Shown: piece after piece, positions 35,899 to 45,367 of the stretch
How positions within the stretch are numbered: the first letter of the stretch is position 1
Layout of the letters: every line of letters begins with the position of its first letter
Origin: Polycladomyces zharkentensis
Lineage (GTDB): Bacteria > Bacillota > Bacilli > Thermoactinomycetales > JIR-001
Assembly: GCF_016938855.1 (NCBI RefSeq)
Contig: NZ_JAFHAP010000004.1
Coordinates: forward strand, 1-64,000
Direction: 5' to 3'
DNA: 64,000 nt
Program-made: the position numbers and the translations under genes
Notes under the pieces: generated by a model
The model's input: the letters and a program-made list of their open reading frames with translations, nothing else
Told to the model about the DNA's origin: nothing
Database searches by the model: none

Positions 35899-36264
35899 TC
35901 AATCTTCGTTGACCAACCTTACCCCTTGAACAAAGATGTTGACTCGGTTGACCTCGATACCCACCAATTGTTTCAGTGTGTACTTCACTTTGGATTGAAC
36001 ATTGTGGGCGACTTCGGAGATTTTCGTTCCGTAGCCGACGATGATGTACATGTCGACCACCACTTCTCCCCGCTCAATCCGGACCTCGATCCCTTTGCTC
36101 AGATTTTCCCGTTTGAGCAACTCTGTGATACCGTCTTTCAATTGGCTGCGCGAAGCCATGCCGACCAGGCCGTAACAATCCATGGCCGCCGCACCGGCAA
36201 TGGTGGCAAGGACTTCGTTGGCTACTTCGATGTGCCCGAGATCATTGGCCAATTCGAGACTCAT
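35899..36264 (-). CDS. yloU: Asp23/Gls24 family protein YloU
   Basis: A 121-residue Asp23/Gls24 (DUF322) protein; members associate with the cell envelope and stress responses. Conserved pieces are [24 protein letters not shown] and [18 protein letters not shown] 36264 is preferred over the ATG at 36270, because AAGGGGG needs about seven bases of spacing. It has its own promoter facing rpmB and precedes fakA. Confidence 0.93.
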   Translation of the reverse strand: MSLELANDLGHIEVANEVLATIAGAAAMDCYGLVGMASRSQLKDGITELLKRENLSKGIEVRIERGEVVVDMYIIVGYGTKISEVAHNVQSKVKYTLKQLVGIEVNRVNIFVQGVRLVNED

Positions 36265-36310
36265 CGTCATTCCCCCTTGGGAGAGGTCACTCTTTTGCAC
36301 ATTCAGCACA

Positions 36311-36339
36311 ATTGTACAACAATCATTTGGGAATTAAAA
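36311..36339 (-). promoter_or_regulatory. Promoter of yloU
   Basis: On the minus strand TTTTAA (36334-36339), 17 bases, TACAAT (36311-36316). The -35 is weak, the -10 good. It is divergent from the rpmB promoter 35 bases away. Confidence 0.5.
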
Positions 36340-36373
36340 GTTACCAACCGATCTTCGTCTGTCGCCCCGTTCC

Positions 36374-36402
36374 TTGCAAGGGTGCCGGGGTTGTGCTAAA
36401 AT
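36374..36402 (+). promoter_or_regulatory. Promoter of rpmB
   Basis: TTGCAA (36374-36379), 17 bases, TAAAAT (36397-36402) preceded by TGTGC, giving an extended -10 character. The transcript would begin about 40 bases before the rpmB start. Confidence 0.8.
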
Positions 36403-36449
36403 GTTCACGTGTTTTGCTATCTATGAGAGGAAACTGGGAGGTGTTCAGA

Positions 36450-36638
36450 GTGGCCCGTCGTTGCTTCATCACCGGCAAAGAAGGACGCACCGGAAACAAA
36501 GTCAGCCACTCCAACCGCAAGTCCAAGCGCAAATGGGGCGTCAACGTCCAAAAGGTGCGCATCTTGGTGGACGGCAAGCCGAAACGCGTCTATGTAAGTA
36601 CCAAAGCCCTTAAATCGGGAAAAGTAACCCGCGTCTGA
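36450..36638 (+). CDS. rpmB: 50S ribosomal protein L28
   Basis: A 62-residue L28 (bL28) with the family pattern [23 protein letters not shown] and a basic C-terminus. This is a form with only one Cys, so a zinc ribbon is absent. The start is GTG 36450, after GGGAGGTG; upstream codons in frame have no L28 similarity. It is monocistronic, with its own promoter and two terminators, and faces away from yloU as in B. subtilis. Confidence 0.96.
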   Translation: MARRCFITGKEGRTGNKVSHSNRKSKRKWGVNVQKVRILVDGKPKRVYVSTKALKSGKVTRV

Positions 36639-36657
36639 CCGGACTGCGGGTTTTTTT
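36627..36657 (+). terminator. Terminator of rpmB
   Basis: CCCGC/GCGGG stem with TTTTTTT, overlapping the last codons of rpmB. Confidence 0.85.
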
Positions 36658-36666
36658 GAGACCATC

Positions 36667-36695
36667 AAAAAAAGCACCGTTTGCGGTGCTTTTTT
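36667..36695. terminator. Bidirectional terminator between rpmB and spoVM
   Basis: AAAAAAGCACCG/CGGTGCTTTTTT with a four-base loop. Runs of A and T on both sides let it serve rpmB (plus) and spoVM (minus). Confidence 0.92.
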
Positions 36696-36772
36696 CGTGG
36701 ACACGCCGTCATCGTCCCTGGTCTCCCCGGGACGTGAGCGGAACGCGCATTGATGGATCATGATGATGAAGC

Positions 36773-36856
36773 TCATTTTTCCTTCTGAAACATGCTCAAG
36801 AGGGCTCTGACCATCCCACCGAGAAATTTCGGGAGCTTGATGGTGTAAAACTTCAC
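36773..36856 (-). CDS. spoVM: Stage V sporulation protein M
   Basis: A 27-residue amphipathic peptide that recognises the convex forespore membrane and anchors SpoIVA to build the coat. The sequence begins VKFYTIKLPKFLGGMVRALL, nearly the B. subtilis pattern including Pro9 and the central Gly-Gly, and ends FQKEK. It uses GTG 36856 with GGAGGGG upstream. The place between thiN and rpmB is exactly that of B. subtilis. This gene firmly marks the organism as an endospore former. Confidence 0.95.
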   Translation of the reverse strand: MKFYTIKLPKFLGGMVRALLSMFQKEK

Positions 36857-37069
36857 CCCTACCCCTCCTTACCGCTGTTAGTACGCACGTAAAATTCCGT
36901 GTTCGCTGACGTCATTTATTTATATGCGGCGGAGGGAAAAGTGTGCCCAGAAACAACCTCGGATACCAAGCAAGAAAACAGATTGCCCATACACTTCAGT
37001 GCGTTCTCCGGCAATCCAACAGGAGGCAATGTTTTCCGCGAGCGACAAGCCCAAGCCCGACCAAACACG
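36857..37069. other. spoVM upstream region
   Basis: Contains no gene. It must hold the spoVM promoter (SigE-type in B. subtilis), but I cannot identify a confident -35/-10 pair here. Confidence 0.35.
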
Positions 37070-37744
37070 CTAAACGGCGGAGCCGTCTTGGCTCTCCGCC
37101 ACCAGCAACACGCCGGAGCGGATGACGATGACTGCCCGATCCGCTTGCCATTCATTGCTGATGCCCCAGGTGTCACCCCGTTTTAGCGTCGCCTCTTTCA
37201 ATGGATAACGAAACCCGGACAGCGTTACCCCGGTCACTTCCTTCGACACCGGCAACAGTGAACAGAAAGCGTAACGATCTCGCGGAAGAATGAGCGATCC
37301 GGCCCCCTTCAGCAGACGTAACCGATTCCATCGGTTCTGAATGATCCCGACACTGCCCCGGTCGGCGATGCGCTCCAGCAAACTCACATTGGCCCATGTA
37401 TGGTCAAAGCGCGTCCCGCCCAGCGCTCCCAACACCAGAATCTCTTGCGGGTCGTGCAACAACGCTTGTTCCACCGCGTACTGCGTATCAGTCATATCCT
37501 TCTCCGCCGGCAATCGGCGCGTGGGAACGCCGGATTCACACAAACGATGAAGAAAATCCTCTCCCGCCGTGTCGAAGTCACCGACAGCCAAATCGATACG
37601 TACACCTGCCTCCCACAGGCGAACAGCACCGCCGTCTACGCCAATCACCACGTCATCCGAACGAATGGCCGAAAAATCCCCGGTGTCGGTCGACCCGCCC
37701 GTCACAATCACGACACGCCCTGTTACGTGCAATTTCCCACTCAC
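37070..37744 (-). CDS. thiN: Thiamine pyrophosphokinase
   Basis: Transfers pyrophosphate from ATP to thiamine, giving thiamine diphosphate. The 224-residue protein has GVDGGAVRLWEAG near residue 34, AVGDFDT near 53, then MTDTQYAVEQAL and GALGGTRFDHTWAN, the family's active site blocks. Start GTG 37744 overlaps the thiT stop, and SD strength is poor, so translation is probably coupled to thiT. A hairpin overlaps its 3' end. Confidence 0.94.
   Translation of the reverse strand: MSGKLHVTGRVVIVTGGSTDTGDFSAIRSDDVVIGVDGGAVRLWEAGVRIDLAVGDFDTAGEDFLHRLCESGVPTRRLPAEKDMTDTQYAVEQALLHDPQEILVLGALGGTRFDHTWANVSLLERIADRGSVGIIQNRWNRLRLLKGAGSLILPRDRYAFCSLLPVSKEVTGVTLSGFRYPLKEATLKRGDTWGISNEWQADRAVIVIRSGVLLVAESQDGSAV
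37076..37100 (-). terminator. Hairpin overlapping the end of thiN
   Basis: GGCGGAGCC/GGCTCTCCGCC stem within the last thiN codons, followed on the minus strand by GTTTAGCGTGTTTGG. The T content is modest, so termination would be partial. Confidence 0.55.
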
Positions 37745-38298
37745 CGTTGTTTCATCACCAACTGCGGTGCCTGCGTGATCAGAATCGTCATGAGCACTGC
37801 GGCGATGATCACATCAGGCAAGATGTAGGAAATGTTGTAAAGGAACGAATACAAAGCCACATTCATCCCTTTGGGTGCATACTGCCCGAACCAGACCACA
37901 CCCGAGATGAAATGGGACAGCAAGCGCAAACCGCCAGCGAGGATCAGACCCAGAATGGCCCGCATCACCTGCTTGCCACGGGGCATGTCGCGATTCAGCG
38001 CGAACACGCCGGACAGGCCCAGCGCCGCAAAAGCCAGCGGATAATCCAACACCACCTGTACGGGATGCACCACGAACGGCTCCACCATCCAATTGATCAA
38101 ACCGACCAACAAACCGCAAACCGCGCCAGCCGCCCATCCACGGCGAAAGGCCACCAAAGCGATCGGCAGCATCACCAGGCTGATGGAACCCCCTTGCGGC
38201 CACAGCCCCTGGATTTTGACAAACGTGGACAACAATACGCCGATCGCAGCCATGATGGCGATTTCGGTCAAAGTCAGCAAACGCCGTTGACCGGTCAA
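37741..38298 (-). CDS. thiT: Thiamine transporter ThiT (ECF S component)
   Basis: Substrate-binding membrane subunit of an ECF transporter for thiamine. The 185-residue protein has about six hydrophobic segments and the features TEIAIMAAIGVLLSTF, PQGGSISLVMLPI and FRRGWAAGAVCGLLVG typical of the YuaJ/ThiT family. TTG 38298 has AAAAGGAGGG seven bases upstream. It is inserted between rpe and thiN, coupling uptake with pyrophosphorylation. ECF ATPases must be encoded elsewhere. Confidence 0.9.
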   Translation of the reverse strand: MTGQRRLLTLTEIAIMAAIGVLLSTFVKIQGLWPQGGSISLVMLPIALVAFRRGWAAGAVCGLLVGLINWMVEPFVVHPVQVVLDYPLAFAALGLSGVFALNRDMPRGKQVMRAILGLILAGGLRLLSHFISGVVWFGQYAPKGMNVALYSFLYNISYILPDVIIAAVLMTILITQAPQLVMKQR

Positions 38299-38792
38299 TG
38301 TTCATCCCTCCTTTTCTCCTTCATTTGATCTATCGCGATCTTTGCATGAATCCAGGCCATGCTTTCACAGCCGAAAGTTCATCTCTATTATTATTGTCAA
38401 CGCGGATACGGTTGACAAGACGGTCAAGGCCGTTTCCCACTGTTTGCCAGGGAAACGGCCCCAATGTGACTTACCCCCTCACGGCTCCGGAGGCACCTTC
38501 GGTCGCCGTGGGTATCTCGCTTCATTCGGCTTGACAACCCGCATCCTTCCACGATACCTTCGTCCAAGCCCGGGTGATTTTCGTCTCATCAGTTTTCGTC
38601 CGCATGGTCACTTTCAGTGTTTTCGCACTTGTCACCTCGATTGTACCCAACTTCCGTCGGACTTGCGAGAGGAACAAGCCCTCCCGCGTCCGACGCTCGC
38701 TTTCATTCCAACCCTGAAGAGCCGGGTTTTCCCGCTCGCTCTTTATCAACCCGGTTTATCATGTTTCACCGGAACCGATGAATCCAATCGTC
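38299..38792 (-). other. Hairpin-rich leader upstream of thiT
   Basis: A 494-base region between rpe and thiT. Stems seen: TGTCAAC/GTTGACA (38395-38417), an 11-bp perfect GGCCGTTTCCC repeat (38428-38460), a nested CACGGC/GCCGTG (38480-38510) and two mutually exclusive stems at 38717-38754 (CCGGGTT/AACCCGG against AAGAGC/GCTCTT). The TPP riboswitch boxes CTGAGA and ACCTGATC are not found. It may be a regulatory leader, but a frame of 75 codons on the minus strand also crosses it without an SD. Confidence 0.4.
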
Positions 38793-39461
38793 TCACGTCA
38801 GCGCGCTGCCCGCCGCTTCCCTCAACCGGCGAATCGCTTCGCCTCGATCCTCGGCCCCGAACACTGCCGAGCCGGCGACCAACACGTCGGCTCCTTGCGC
38901 CACAACATCGGCCGCGGTATGCGGATTGATCCCTCCGTCCACTTCCAATGCGACATCCATTCGTCCCACGCGTTTCAGCATGTCGCGAACCTGTCCGATT
39001 TTCGGCAGTACAGACGGGATGAACTTCTGACCGCCGAAGCCGGGATTGACCGTCATCAGCAAAATCAGGTCCACATCAGGCAAAATGGGTTCCAATACCC
39101 CTGCGGGGGTAGCCGGATTGAGGACCACGCCCGCTTTGACACCGTGTTCTTTGATCAGATGAACGGTCCGGTGAAGATGCGAACACGCCTCCACATGTAC
39201 GCTGATCCAGTCGGCGCCGCTGTTCGCAAAAGCAGGGATGTACCGGTCCGGTTCCTCGATCATCAAGTGTACATCCAAAGGCAGATGCGTATGAGGCCGG
39301 ATCGCTTCCACCACAAGCGGACCGATTGTCAAGTTGGGAACAAAATGGCCGTCCATCACATCCACGTGAATCCAGTCCGCTCCCGCCGCTTCCACTTCCT
39401 TGATCTCCTCTTTCAATCGGGAGAAATCGGCTGAGAGAATGGAGGGCGCAATCTTGATCAT
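38793..39461 (-). CDS. rpe: Ribulose-phosphate 3-epimerase
   Basis: Interconverts ribulose-5-phosphate and xylulose-5-phosphate in the pentose phosphate pathway. The 222-residue TIM barrel has [32 protein letters not shown], the [14 protein letters not shown] loop and VDGGI. ATG 39461 with GGAGGT seven bases upstream is favoured over TTG 39467. It starts 2 bases after the rsgA stop region. Confidence 0.97.
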   Translation of the reverse strand: MIKIAPSILSADFSRLKEEIKEVEAAGADWIHVDVMDGHFVPNLTIGPLVVEAIRPHTHLPLDVHLMIEEPDRYIPAFANSGADWISVHVEACSHLHRTVHLIKEHGVKAGVVLNPATPAGVLEPILPDVDLILLMTVNPGFGGQKFIPSVLPKIGQVRDMLKRVGRMDVALEVDGGINPHTAADVVAQGADVLVAGSAVFGAEDRGEAIRRLREAAGSALT

Positions 39462-39463
39462 GC

Positions 39464-40342
39464 TCAATACCTCCGTAACGATTCGACTTCCTGCAAAAAC
39501 TGAAGGTAATGCTCATAACGGCCGGCGTCAACTTCCCCTTTCTCCACCGCCGCCCGAACGGCGCAGTCCGGCTCATTGCGGTGAAGGCATCCGCGGAATC
39601 GGCATTCGGGGGAGCGCAGACGGAATTCGGGAAAGCAATCGCTCAACTCTGAAGCTTCCATACCCTGAAATGTCAACTGACTGAATCCCGGTGTATCCGC
39701 CACTTGCCCCCCATCAGGAAGGTCCAGTATCTCCACCGTTCGGGTCGTGTGTCGTCCCCGGCCGATTTTGCTGCTGACAGTTCCGGTCGCCAGTTGAAAC
39801 CCGGGGTGAATGGCGTTGAGCAACGAAGATTTGCCCACTCCGGACTGGCCGGCAAATACCGACAATGCCCCTTTCAGATATTGCCTGACGGTATCGATTC
39901 CTTCACCCTTCACCACACTGGTGGCCACCACCGGATAACCGACCGATTCGTAAACCGAGCGAATCCGTTCGATTTCTTCCTCTTCCGTCACCAAATCCGT
40001 TTTGGTCAGACAAAGCACCACGTCCAGCCCGGCCTTTTCACAATGCACCAACACACGGTCCACCACCATGGGTTGAAACGCAGGCTCCCGCAAAGCGCAC
40101 ACGACGATCGCCTGCTCCACATTGGCAATCGGAGGGCGAATCAGTTGGGTCTTGCGCGGTTTTACTTCCGTGATGAAGCCTTGACCATCGCCCGTCCAAT
40201 CAAAGCGAACGAGATCACCCACCAACGGTGTGACGTTTTTCTTTTTGAATACGCCGCGTGCGCGGCATTGCACCTGTTCCCCTTCCGGCGTCCGCACATA
40301 GTAAAAACCGCTGACAGCCCGAACGATTTGCCCTTCCGGCAT
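39464..40342 (-). CDS. rsgA: Ribosome small subunit-dependent GTPase RsgA
   Basis: Checks late 30S maturation. The 292-residue protein has an N-terminal OB fold, a circularly permuted GTPase (G4 TKTD around residue 114, P-loop GQSGVGKSS around 165, DTPGF) and a C-terminal zinc site formed by Cys and His in [15 protein letters not shown]. It starts downstream of a terminator that separates it from prkC, so it may have its own promoter. Confidence 0.96.
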   Translation of the reverse strand: MPEGQIVRAVSGFYYVRTPEGEQVQCRARGVFKKKNVTPLVGDLVRFDWTGDGQGFITEVKPRKTQLIRPPIANVEQAIVVCALREPAFQPMVVDRVLVHCEKAGLDVVLCLTKTDLVTEEEEIERIRSVYESVGYPVVATSVVKGEGIDTVRQYLKGALSVFAGQSGVGKSSLLNAIHPGFQLATGTVSSKIGRGRHTTRTVEILDLPDGGQVADTPGFSQLTFQGMEASELSDCFPEFRLRSPECRFRGCLHRNEPDCAVRAAVEKGEVDAGRYEHYLQFLQEVESLRRY

Positions 40343-40375
40343 AACATTCCTCCTTGTCGTATGTATTCACTTCAC

Positions 40376-40400
40376 AAAAGGCGGGACGCGTCATCCCGCC
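40376..40400 (-). terminator. Terminator between prkC and rsgA
   Basis: GGCGGGA/TCCCGCC stem with a seven-base loop, followed on the minus strand by TTTTG. It lies about 100 bases past the prkC stop. Confidence 0.75.
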
Positions 40401-40497
40401 GCAGACCAACGACGGGAAACGGTCCCTGTGCCGTTTCGTATCTCCCTCTGTTCATCTTCCCTATGTGAGAAATCTAACAAACCTGTGTAAACGGAAC

Positions 40498-42132
40498 TTA
40501 CGGTTTTCCTCCCTGGGATGGCGGTGTATCGACGTTTTTGTTTACATCTACCCAGGCATATATGGTTGAGCCGGGTTTCACCCATGAACCGGGTGATGGA
40601 TATTGTTCATATACCTTTCCGTAAACACCACCAGGAAAATCCCACCACCGGAATTGAATATCAAATCCCGGAGTATTTTCCACTCTGCTTTGAAATTTAT
40701 CCCTCAAATCGGGCACCTGTACCATACCTTCATTGGAAGCCACATATAAAGTAACCGACGAGCCGGGCTTGACGGAAGTCCCGCTCGCCGGCTCCTGGTT
40801 GAAAACGACACCCGGTTCGACGCCTTCTTTGCTCTCTTTCTTGATCTCAGGTTTCAAACCGTGATTTCTTAACCACGCCACCGCTTCTTTACGGGGTTTG
40901 TCGGTCAAATCCACCAACGTCACCTGAGCGGTCGTTTGGTTTTTGTTCTTCATCGCTTCTTCGTCTTCACCCGCACTGGAGAAGAGGCTCCACAGGCTGG
41001 TGAATCCGAAAATGGTCAAGGCGATGATCACGACCATGGTAAACAGTCCGAAAAGAAGTTTTTGCCACCACGGCATGTTGGCCTGCATATTCTCCAGCCA
41101 GATGACGGTACGCTGCAAAACGGTCTTGTTTTGGTCGGCCGGAATGTTGCGCAGGCGTTCCAAGTTGGCCATGGTGTCCTGACCCACCTGGGTGGATTGG
41201 CGCGGTTCCTCTGCTTTCGCCGCCGCTTCCGCCCGGGACAACGTGGCGATGGGTTTGGTATTTTCGTCTTCCTTTGTTTCCGCACGCCAACGCGGTGTTT
41301 CCAATCGGTCCGAATGAAACGCAAATTTGAGTTCCTGCATCATAGCTTTGGCGGACGGGAAACGGTTTTGCGGATCTTTTTCCAGCGCCCGCATGATGAT
41401 GTCGATCAGTTGATCCGGAATGTCCGGATTCCACTGCCGCGGGTCCGGTACGGGTTCCTGCAGATGTTTGAGCGCGATGCCGATCGCCGAATCACCGTCA
41501 AACGGCAATACGCCGGTCACCATCTCGTACAATACCACACCCAGGGAGTACAGATCGGATTTTTCACCGATCACGCCCCCGCGCGCTTGCTCGGGGGAGA
41601 AATAATGCACCGACCCCATCACTGATCCGGTTTGCGTGATGGTGGACGAGGTGGCCGCACGGGCGATGCCGAAATCGGTCACCTTGGCCCGTCCGTTGGA
41701 CCCCAGCAAAATGTTGTGCGGTTTGATATCCCGGTGAACAATCTGGTTTTCATGGGCGTGCGCCAATGCGTCGCAGATCTGGATCGCGATGGCCGCCGCT
41801 TCTTCCGGAGGCAAGGGACCGTTCTCCAAAATGAACTCCTTCAACGTCGGCCCTTCCACATACTCCATCACGATATAGTGGGTGTGTCCATCCTTACCCA
41901 CGTCATACACATTCACGACGTTGGGATGCGACAAACTGGCTGCCGCCTGCGCTTCCCTGCTGAAACGGCGGATGAATTCCGCGTCGTTGCTGAGCGACTC
42001 GTTCAGCACTTTAATGGCGACATACCGGTTCAACAAAAGGTCCTTTGCTTTATATACCACGGCCATTCCGCCACCGCCGACGCGACTGATGACGTGATAA
42101 CGCCCACCCAGCTTTTTCCCTTCCATATTCAT
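40498..42132 (-). CDS. prkC: Serine/threonine kinase PrkC with PASTA domains
   Basis: Membrane Hanks-type kinase; in B. subtilis it senses muropeptides and triggers germination. The 544-residue protein has a kinase domain (8-270) with glycine loop, Lys41, HRD (133-135) and DFG (153-155), a juxtamembrane linker, a transmembrane helix (358-384) and an extracellular part with two PASTA repeats (about 400-465 and 470-533). Three PASTA repeats are usual in B. subtilis, so this one is shorter. prpC lies 22 bases upstream. Confidence 0.95.
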   Translation of the reverse strand: MNMEGKKLGGRYHVISRVGGGGMAVVYKAKDLLLNRYVAIKVLNESLSNDAEFIRRFSREAQAAASLSHPNVVNVYDVGKDGHTHYIVMEYVEGPTLKEFILENGPLPPEEAAAIAIQICDALAHAHENQIVHRDIKPHNILLGSNGRAKVTDFGIARAATSSTITQTGSVMGSVHYFSPEQARGGVIGEKSDLYSLGVVLYEMVTGVLPFDGDSAIGIALKHLQEPVPDPRQWNPDIPDQLIDIIMRALEKDPQNRFPSAKAMMQELKFAFHSDRLETPRWRAETKEDENTKPIATLSRAEAAAKAEEPRQSTQVGQDTMANLERLRNIPADQNKTVLQRTVIWLENMQANMPWWQKLLFGLFTMVVIIALTIFGFTSLWSLFSSAGEDEEAMKNKNQTTAQVTLVDLTDKPRKEAVAWLRNHGLKPEIKKESKEGVEPGVVFNQEPASGTSVKPGSSVTLYVASNEGMVQVPDLRDKFQSRVENTPGFDIQFRWWDFPGGVYGKVYEQYPSPGSWVKPGSTIYAWVDVNKNVDTPPSQGGKP

Positions 42133-42154
42133 GTCACCCCGCTCCTCCTCCGAC

Positions 42155-42910
42155 CTATCCCGAATATGTTTTTCTCGCCCGGGTATTTTTCAGCAAGATC
42201 AAGGAAATGTTATCCGTTCCCCCCGCTTCATTGGCCAATTGCACCAGCCGATCGGCCTGTTGGTCCAACGTCATCCGGGAGGTCAACACCAACCCGATCT
42301 GGCGGACATCTACCATGCCGGTCAGACCATCTGTACACATCAGCAAGGTGTCTCCCGGGTTCCACGGTGTCTCAATGATGTCCGCTTCCACTTCTTCATT
42401 GGTGCCCAACGATCGAATAATTACATTGCGCTGGGGATGATTCCGCGCTTCTTCCTCCGTGATTTGGCCGTGTTTTTTCAAGATGTTCACCAGCGAATGA
42501 TCTTCCGTCAATTGATACAGGCCACCCCGATGGAGCAGATAGGCACGGCTGTCGCCAATGTGGGCGAGCACAATTTCACGTTTGGCGATGACGGCGGCAA
42601 TGAGTGTAGTGCCCATCCCTTTGTATTTTTGCACTTCGTTCGCCAATTGGAAGACGCTTTGGTTGGCTTTTTGGACGGCTTCCAGCAGACGCTGACGACG
42701 CTCCTCCACATCTGCCCTAGAAGAGAGTGTATCCAATTCCCGACGGATGATCTCGACGGCATGCCTGCTGGCTACGTCTCCGGCTTGATGACCGCCCATC
42801 CCGTCAGCAACCACTGCAACCAGAGCCCCTTTTTTTGTGCGAAACAGACCGATGCTGTCTTCGTTGTGCTTGCGCACCCGGCCTGTATCGGTCCGCCATG
42901 CCATCTTCAT
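42155..42910 (-). CDS. prpC: Protein phosphatase PrpC (PP2C family)
   Basis: Metal-dependent phosphatase that opposes PrkC. The 251-residue protein has RKHNEDS near residue 13, ADGMGGHQAGDVAS (about 35-48), GDSRAYLL (about 120) and GGTDNISLILL near the end, all standard for PP2C. ATG 42910 has AAAGGGG upstream. It precedes prkC in the same operon. Confidence 0.96.
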   Translation of the reverse strand: MKMAWRTDTGRVRKHNEDSIGLFRTKKGALVAVVADGMGGHQAGDVASRHAVEIIRRELDTLSSRADVEERRQRLLEAVQKANQSVFQLANEVQKYKGMGTTLIAAVIAKREIVLAHIGDSRAYLLHRGGLYQLTEDHSLVNILKKHGQITEEEARNHPQRNVIIRSLGTNEEVEADIIETPWNPGDTLLMCTDGLTGMVDVRQIGLVLTSRMTLDQQADRLVQLANEAGGTDNISLILLKNTRARKTYSG

Positions 42911-43026
42911 CCCCGGTAACCCCTTTCCTCATCTACATGGAAAAACGCTCCCATTCATTCTGATGGAAACGAGGATTCCCCCGAAAGGATTCCTAGGCTC
43001 CCGCTTCCATTTCTTTTTTCTCTTGA

Positions 43027-44097
43027 TCAACCTGTTGTGTTCTCCAGTTTTTCCAGATGCTTGGCCCTTAGTTGCCCACAGGCAGCTGCAATATCGCTGC
43101 CGTGTTCCCGGCGGATCGTCGCCGAAATGCCGTGGGATTCCAAAATGCGCTGAAAAGCGAACACCTGCTTGCGCGGCGTCCGAACATAGTTCCGTTCCGG
43201 GACATAATTGACCGGAATCAGGTTGACCAAACAATCGAATCCCTGAAGTAATCCGGCCAGCTCGTGCGCATGCTCGTCCCGGTCGTTCACACCCCCGATG
43301 AGGGCATACTCAAACGTGATCCGCCGCCCGGTTTTCCGCAGGTAATACCGACAGGCCTCCATCAGATCCGGCAACGGAAAACGACGGTTGATCGGCATCA
43401 ACTTGGATCGCAATTCCGTGTTCGGGGCGTGAAGCGAAACGGCCAGCCGCACTTGCAAGCCTTCGTCGGCAAACCGGTAGATCTCCGGAATCACGCCGCT
43501 GGTGGAAACCGTGATGTGCCGTTGCCCGATGTTCAACCCTTTGGCATCGTTGATCACACGGACAAATTGCAGCGTCGCCTCATAGTTTTCAAACGGTTCC
43601 CCCGACCCCATGACGACAACGGAACGCACCCGTTCCGCTTCCTGGTCGAGGTATTGTTGGGCCGCGACCACTTGTGCGACGATTTCCCCCGCTTGCAGGT
43701 TTCGCTTCAATCCTCCCAATGTTGATGCACAAAACGTGCAGCCGATCCGACACCCGACCTGGGTGGTGACGCAAACGCTGATCCCGTAATCATGGCGCAT
43801 GATGACGGTTTCGATCGCATGCTGGTCCGGGAGCGCGAACAAAAATTTGACCGTCCCGTCCCGGGAGACCTGCGTCGTGATCGCATTCAACGGTTGGATC
43901 ACAAAGGACTCGGCCAGACGCGAACGTAAAACTTTGGGTAAATTGGTCATTTCATCAAAGGAAGTGGCTCTTTTTTGATATAACCATTCCATTACCTGAG
44001 TTCCGCGCCATTCGGGCAAATCATGTTTGCGCATCCATGCCTTCCAGTCTTCGTGCGTCAGATCGTATGCAAAAGCGTTCATGTTCATTCCCACCAT
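43027..44097 (-). CDS. rlmN: 23S rRNA (adenine2503-C2)-methyltransferase RlmN
   Basis: Radical SAM enzyme that methylates A2503 of 23S rRNA and A37 of some tRNAs. The protein carries the CxxxCxxC cluster in [20 protein letters not shown], and a second catalytic Cys near the C-terminus in IAAACGQLR. Three in-frame ATG codons (44097, 44088, 44082) compete; the best SD spacing (GGTGGGA) fits 44082, giving 351 residues. It follows the gerA cluster, while rsmB, its usual neighbour, lies beyond that cluster. Confidence 0.93.
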   Translation of the reverse strand: MVGMNMNAFAYDLTHEDWKAWMRKHDLPEWRGTQVMEWLYQKRATSFDEMTNLPKVLRSRLAESFVIQPLNAITTQVSRDGTVKFLFALPDQHAIETVIMRHDYGISVCVTTQVGCRIGCTFCASTLGGLKRNLQAGEIVAQVVAAQQYLDQEAERVRSVVVMGSGEPFENYEATLQFVRVINDAKGLNIGQRHITVSTSGVIPEIYRFADEGLQVRLAVSLHAPNTELRSKLMPINRRFPLPDLMEACRYYLRKTGRRITFEYALIGGVNDRDEHAHELAGLLQGFDCLVNLIPVNYVPERNYVRTPRKQVFAFQRILESHGISATIRREHGSDIAAACGQLRAKHLEKLENTTG

Positions 44098-44192
44098 TTT
44101 TGGATTCCACGAAAAAAATCATTCAAAACAATCCTCATTATATCAAGCTTTCGCGAAGGTGAAAAGTCGGAAGACGCACTTCCTGCTTTCCA

Positions 44193-45347
44193 TCATGTTT
44201 GCATCTGCTCCCGCCGGCTCCCCAACCGGCGTAACCAGGCGATCAGCAACAGCAGAATGGGAATCGCAAAAGACAATATCAGTCCATAGCTACCTATAAT
44301 ATCGGAAAATCGGAACACATCGAAGACATTGTTCGGCCACATACCCAGCAGATACGCTATAGGTACAACAGCAAACGAGATCCATGGGCGGAATCTTTCC
44401 CGACAGTTGGCATACCTCATCATTATGTCCACCACAGCTCCGTACAAATTTTTGACTGTCGTGAAGACGGCCACCACCCACACAGCCAGCACTGCCGATT
44501 CGATCCGTTCAAAAATATCCCCAGGAAATTCCGTGAGTTTGAAAACCTCAAGTGTAGGCCACATTATCCGAATGGCTTCAAATGAACCCAATGTGGCCAA
44601 CGTCACCAATACGGTAACAGCGTATCCTAATGTAACCACAGATATGGATATCATGTGGGGGCGGAGCGATTTTTTGGGCTGCTGGTAATATCCCATGAAA
44701 ATCAAAGCGACGATATATCCCTGAAACGAATAGGAAGAAGCCAGTACTCCCTGAACCAATTCCCTCCCACTGAAAGAAAACAACGGCATGAGGTTCTCAA
44801 TACTTCCCTCTTGTATTCCAGCGAAGATAAGGAGGAGACCGGGCATATACAAGATAAGAAGGAGAAGCTCACTCAAACGGGCAATAACCCCTAAGTGATT
44901 GCTTGCGACCACGGCCGCTGTGAACAATAATGTAATCATCGTGACTTCAATGGGAGTGTTGATCAGCACTGCGGTTTTCACCACTTCGGCGAAATATCGC
45001 GTCACAATGGAAATGGATAACAGTAAAAACAGACCGAGTGGCAGGACGAACAGGAAGGAAATCATTTTGGACAGCCCAGGGCGATTTTTGAAGCCTACCA
45101 CCTGCGAGATGTACTGCACCAATGTCTGTCCGGGAAACATCCGTCCCAATACCGTAATGAGATAGATGGGCACGGCATTGAGAACACCCGCCACCAAAAC
45201 TGCCCACACGCCTCCCGTCTTCAGCGGAATGGCCACACTGCGAGGCAAGGTGAGTACTCCCACACCCACCATGGTGGCGGTCAATATTGCCCGCGCTTGA
45301 TGCGGGTTAATCGAACGAATTTCTTCCTTGTTGCGATTTCCTGCCAT
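44193..45347 (-). CDS. Germinant receptor B subunit, second copy (GerAB family)
   Basis: A 384-residue membrane protein with about ten hydrophobic segments, of the APC-superfamily spore permease type (GerAB). It contains ARAILTATMVGVGVLTLP at the first helix and MWPTLEVFKLTEFPG in the loop typical of GerAB. ATG 45347 has GGGGA upstream; the GTG at 45371 lacks an SD. It is the last gene of the receptor operon, so this receptor has two B subunits (the other at 46524). Confidence 0.9.
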   Translation of the reverse strand: MAGNRNKEEIRSINPHQARAILTATMVGVGVLTLPRSVAIPLKTGGVWAVLVAGVLNAVPIYLITVLGRMFPGQTLVQYISQVVGFKNRPGLSKMISFLFVLPLGLFLLLSISIVTRYFAEVVKTAVLINTPIEVTMITLLFTAAVVASNHLGVIARLSELLLLILYMPGLLLIFAGIQEGSIENLMPLFSFSGRELVQGVLASSYSFQGYIVALIFMGYYQQPKKSLRPHMISISVVTLGYAVTVLVTLATLGSFEAIRIMWPTLEVFKLTEFPGDIFERIESAVLAVWVVAVFTTVKNLYGAVVDIMMRYANCRERFRPWISFAVVPIAYLLGMWPNNVFDVFRFSDIIGSYGLILSFAIPILLLLIAWLRRLGSRREQMQT

Positions 45348-45367
45348 AGTCGATTCCCCATTTTCCG

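Noticed and set aside
38578-38592. CTGATGA ... GAAA resembling a hammerhead ribozyme core on the minus strand
   Set aside because: Only three bases separate the two boxes, so stem II cannot form and no flanking stems I/III are present.
38522-38749. 75-codon minus-strand frame upstream of thiT
   Set aside because: Composition is protein-like, but it starts at TTG without an SD and overlaps the alternative stems. Kept as noncoding leader.
38299-38792. TPP riboswitch upstream of thiT
   Set aside because: Expected from the gene's role, but neither CTGAGA nor the second conserved box was found on the minus strand.
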